Below are positions 13,545 to 14,400 of a stretch of 14,400 bases of DNA, one piece after another (the first letter of the stretch is position 1; each line of letters begins with the position of its first letter). The notes under the pieces are model-generated. The model saw only the letters and a program-made list of their open reading frames with translations. It did no database searches and was not told the origin of the DNA. Source of the DNA: JADJLQ01 sp034439915 (GTDB lineage: Bacteria; Bacteroidota; Bacteroidia; Chitinophagales; Saprospiraceae). Location of the stretch: the NCBI GenBank assembly GCA_034439915.1, contig JAWXBI010000116.1, positions 1 to 14,400 of the forward strand, written 5' to 3'. The translations under genes were made by a program, and so were the position numbers.

Positions 13545-14183
13545 TTAATAATAATCCGGAACGTTTAGCCCCAGGACAATATCCCGTTTACCTTCCAGTA
13601 TACCTTTATTACGGATCAATTTGAGCAATCCATAACTGCCTCTTCTGGGTGTGGCCGTATTTTTTTCTTCCGGTGTAATAAACGGGTCACCCTCAAACAG
13701 GTATTCTTCGATCCAATAGGGGTTTTTCCCAGGTTCTTTGATGGTCACATGAACATGGGCAGCGAATTTTTCTTTAGGATAAGGTGCTGGTTTTAGTGTG
13801 TAAATCACGTATTCTCCATTTGCGTTGGTCTTCGCCCAGCCCCGGATATAACCATGCCGCTGCGCCCAACCTTTGGCCCCCGGAGCAGGTTTGTATACCC
13901 CGTGCTGGTCTGTATGATAGAGGTAAACGATCACCCCTTCCGCTGCAGTTTTTCCATCATTTTTAAAAACCCTTCCCCTTATGATCATTTTGGGGCCTTG
14001 TTCATTCCAATCCGGCATATATACTTCATGGTTTAATTTTTCAAAGGGAACATTATATTCGAGGGCTGCCTCGCAGCCTTCACAACTGCCACCAATGGGG
14101 CGTTGAGCAAACAAGGAAACACCACTAAGCAGGAGAATACAAAAGGCGAATTTTTTTACACCCTTAACCCGGATCAATTTCAT
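13545..14183 (-). CDS. Secreted intradiol ring-cleavage dioxygenase-like protein
   Basis: This encodes a 212-residue exported protein (Sec signal, cleavage likely near residue 26, after LFAQ) with a compact intradiol dioxygenase fold like the catalytic beta subunit of protocatechuate 3,4-dioxygenase. The four Fe(III) ligands appear conserved: Y97 (HGVY), Y135 (PAPYP), H143 and H145 (AAHVHV). A CEGCE motif (C34, C37) follows the signal, as in other secreted Bacteroidota members. The position equivalent to Arg457 of protocatechuate dioxygenase is not arginine here (KFAAHVH), so classical catechol cleavage is uncertain. Extracytoplasmic location also argues against a standard aromatic degradation pathway, and no such pathway genes are nearby. 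The NHL pseudogene downstream on the same strand may once have been co-transcribed. The start codon at 14181-14183 gives a standard signal peptide. Confidence 0.87.
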   Translation of the reverse strand: MKLIRVKGVKKFAFCILLLSGVSLFAQRPIGGSCEGCEAALEYNVPFEKLNHEVYMPDWNEQGPKMIIRGRVFKNDGKTAAEGVIVYLYHTDQHGVYKPAPGAKGWAQRHGYIRGWAKTNANGEYVIYTLKPAPYPKEKFAAHVHVTIKEPGKNPYWIEEYLFEGDPFITPEEKNTATPRRGSYGLLKLIRNKGILEGKRDIVLGLNVPDYY

Positions 14184-14210
14184 ATGGTTAAAATTTTAGA
14201 ATTATAAATT

Positions 14211-14231
14211 GCATCCTGGGGGATGCATCCC
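14211..14231. promoter_or_regulatory. Overlapping inverted repeats upstream of the dioxygenase gene
   Basis: GCATCC-TGGG-GGATGC (14211-14226) is a hairpin, and GGGATGCATCCC (14220-14231) is a perfect 12-base palindrome; they share the GGATGC arm, so the two structures are mutually exclusive. They lie 28-48 bp before the ATG and could be an operator or a leader hairpin. No exact -7 box is seen nearby. Confidence 0.4.
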
Positions 14232-14327
14232 GATTTAATAAGCTCTTACTTCACTAAAATTAGATGCTGATTAAAGAAATTAATATTTTGAAAATGTTAA
14301 ATCTTAAGGGTACCTCTAAATACCCTG

Positions 14328-14384
14328 TCCCGCCTTATGCGGGAGAGTTTGAAAATTAGCTATTTTGTCCCGATTAGCTCGGGA
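14328..14384. repeat. Two REP-like hairpins
   Basis: TCCCGC-CTTAT-GCGGGA (14328-14344) and TCCCGA-TTAGC-TCGGGA (14368-14384) each have a six-base perfect stem and a five-base loop, and both are preceded by TG. Short stems of this TCCCG..CGGGA type occur in many copies in some Bacteroidota genomes. They may also serve as terminators for a gene beyond the right edge, though no T-run follows. Confidence 0.5.
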
Positions 14385-14400
14385 TTAGACAAGGCGATCC

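Overview
The window looks like chromosomal DNA from a member of the Bacteroidota, plausibly an environmental Saprospiraceae- or Chitinophagales-like lineage. The evidence is the promoter style (TAnnTTTG -7 boxes, almost no Shine-Dalgarno sequences), many lipoprotein signal peptides, a clade II nitrous oxide reductase of the Bacteroidota type, and a TonB-dependent receptor remnant behind a cobalamin riboswitch. The lineage is an inference from these traits; no 16S rRNA or other marker gene is present.

Layout. At 38-1505 (minus) lie a small conserved Bacteroidota protein and a well-conserved dipeptide epimerase of the enolase superfamily. A TCAGC/GCTGA-rich repeat (1519-1590) separates the epimerase from a divergent AIM24/TIGR00266-family gene (1627-2424, plus). 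The core of the window is a minus-strand operon from 9320 down to 2448: lipoprotein cytochrome c, nosZ (clade II, lipoprotein-type signal), a FAS1 (fasciclin) lipoprotein, a multi-pass membrane protein fused to a NosL domain, nosD, nosF and nosY. Gaps are 0-29 bp and one gene pair overlaps, so co-transcription is very likely. Together the genes encode respiratory N2O reduction: the tethered cytochrome c is a likely electron donor to NosZ, NosDFY and NosL support copper/sulfur maturation of the CuZ centre, and the FAS1 protein has no established role in this process.

Upstream of the nos operon, on the same strand, is a decayed vitamin B12 locus. A convincing cobalamin riboswitch (about 10469-10688) precedes only the C-terminal part of a BtuB-like TonB receptor (9550-10372). 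The plug and most of the barrel are missing, and the likely start codon is out of frame by one base. A DUF3500 secreted protein (10917-11921) and a 152-residue protein with seven AT-hooks (12067-12525) follow on the plus strand, the latter beside a very AT-rich stretch.

The right end (minus) holds an NHL-like pseudogene with several stops and frameshifts (about 12597-13536) and a compact secreted intradiol dioxygenase-like protein (13545-14183). Two REP-like hairpins lie at the window edge. I see no tRNA, rRNA, CRISPR array, transposase or phage gene. The points most worth a second look are the membrane-NosL fusion with an internal lipobox, the FAS1 gene inside the nos operon, the orphaned riboswitch, and the AT-hook array protein.
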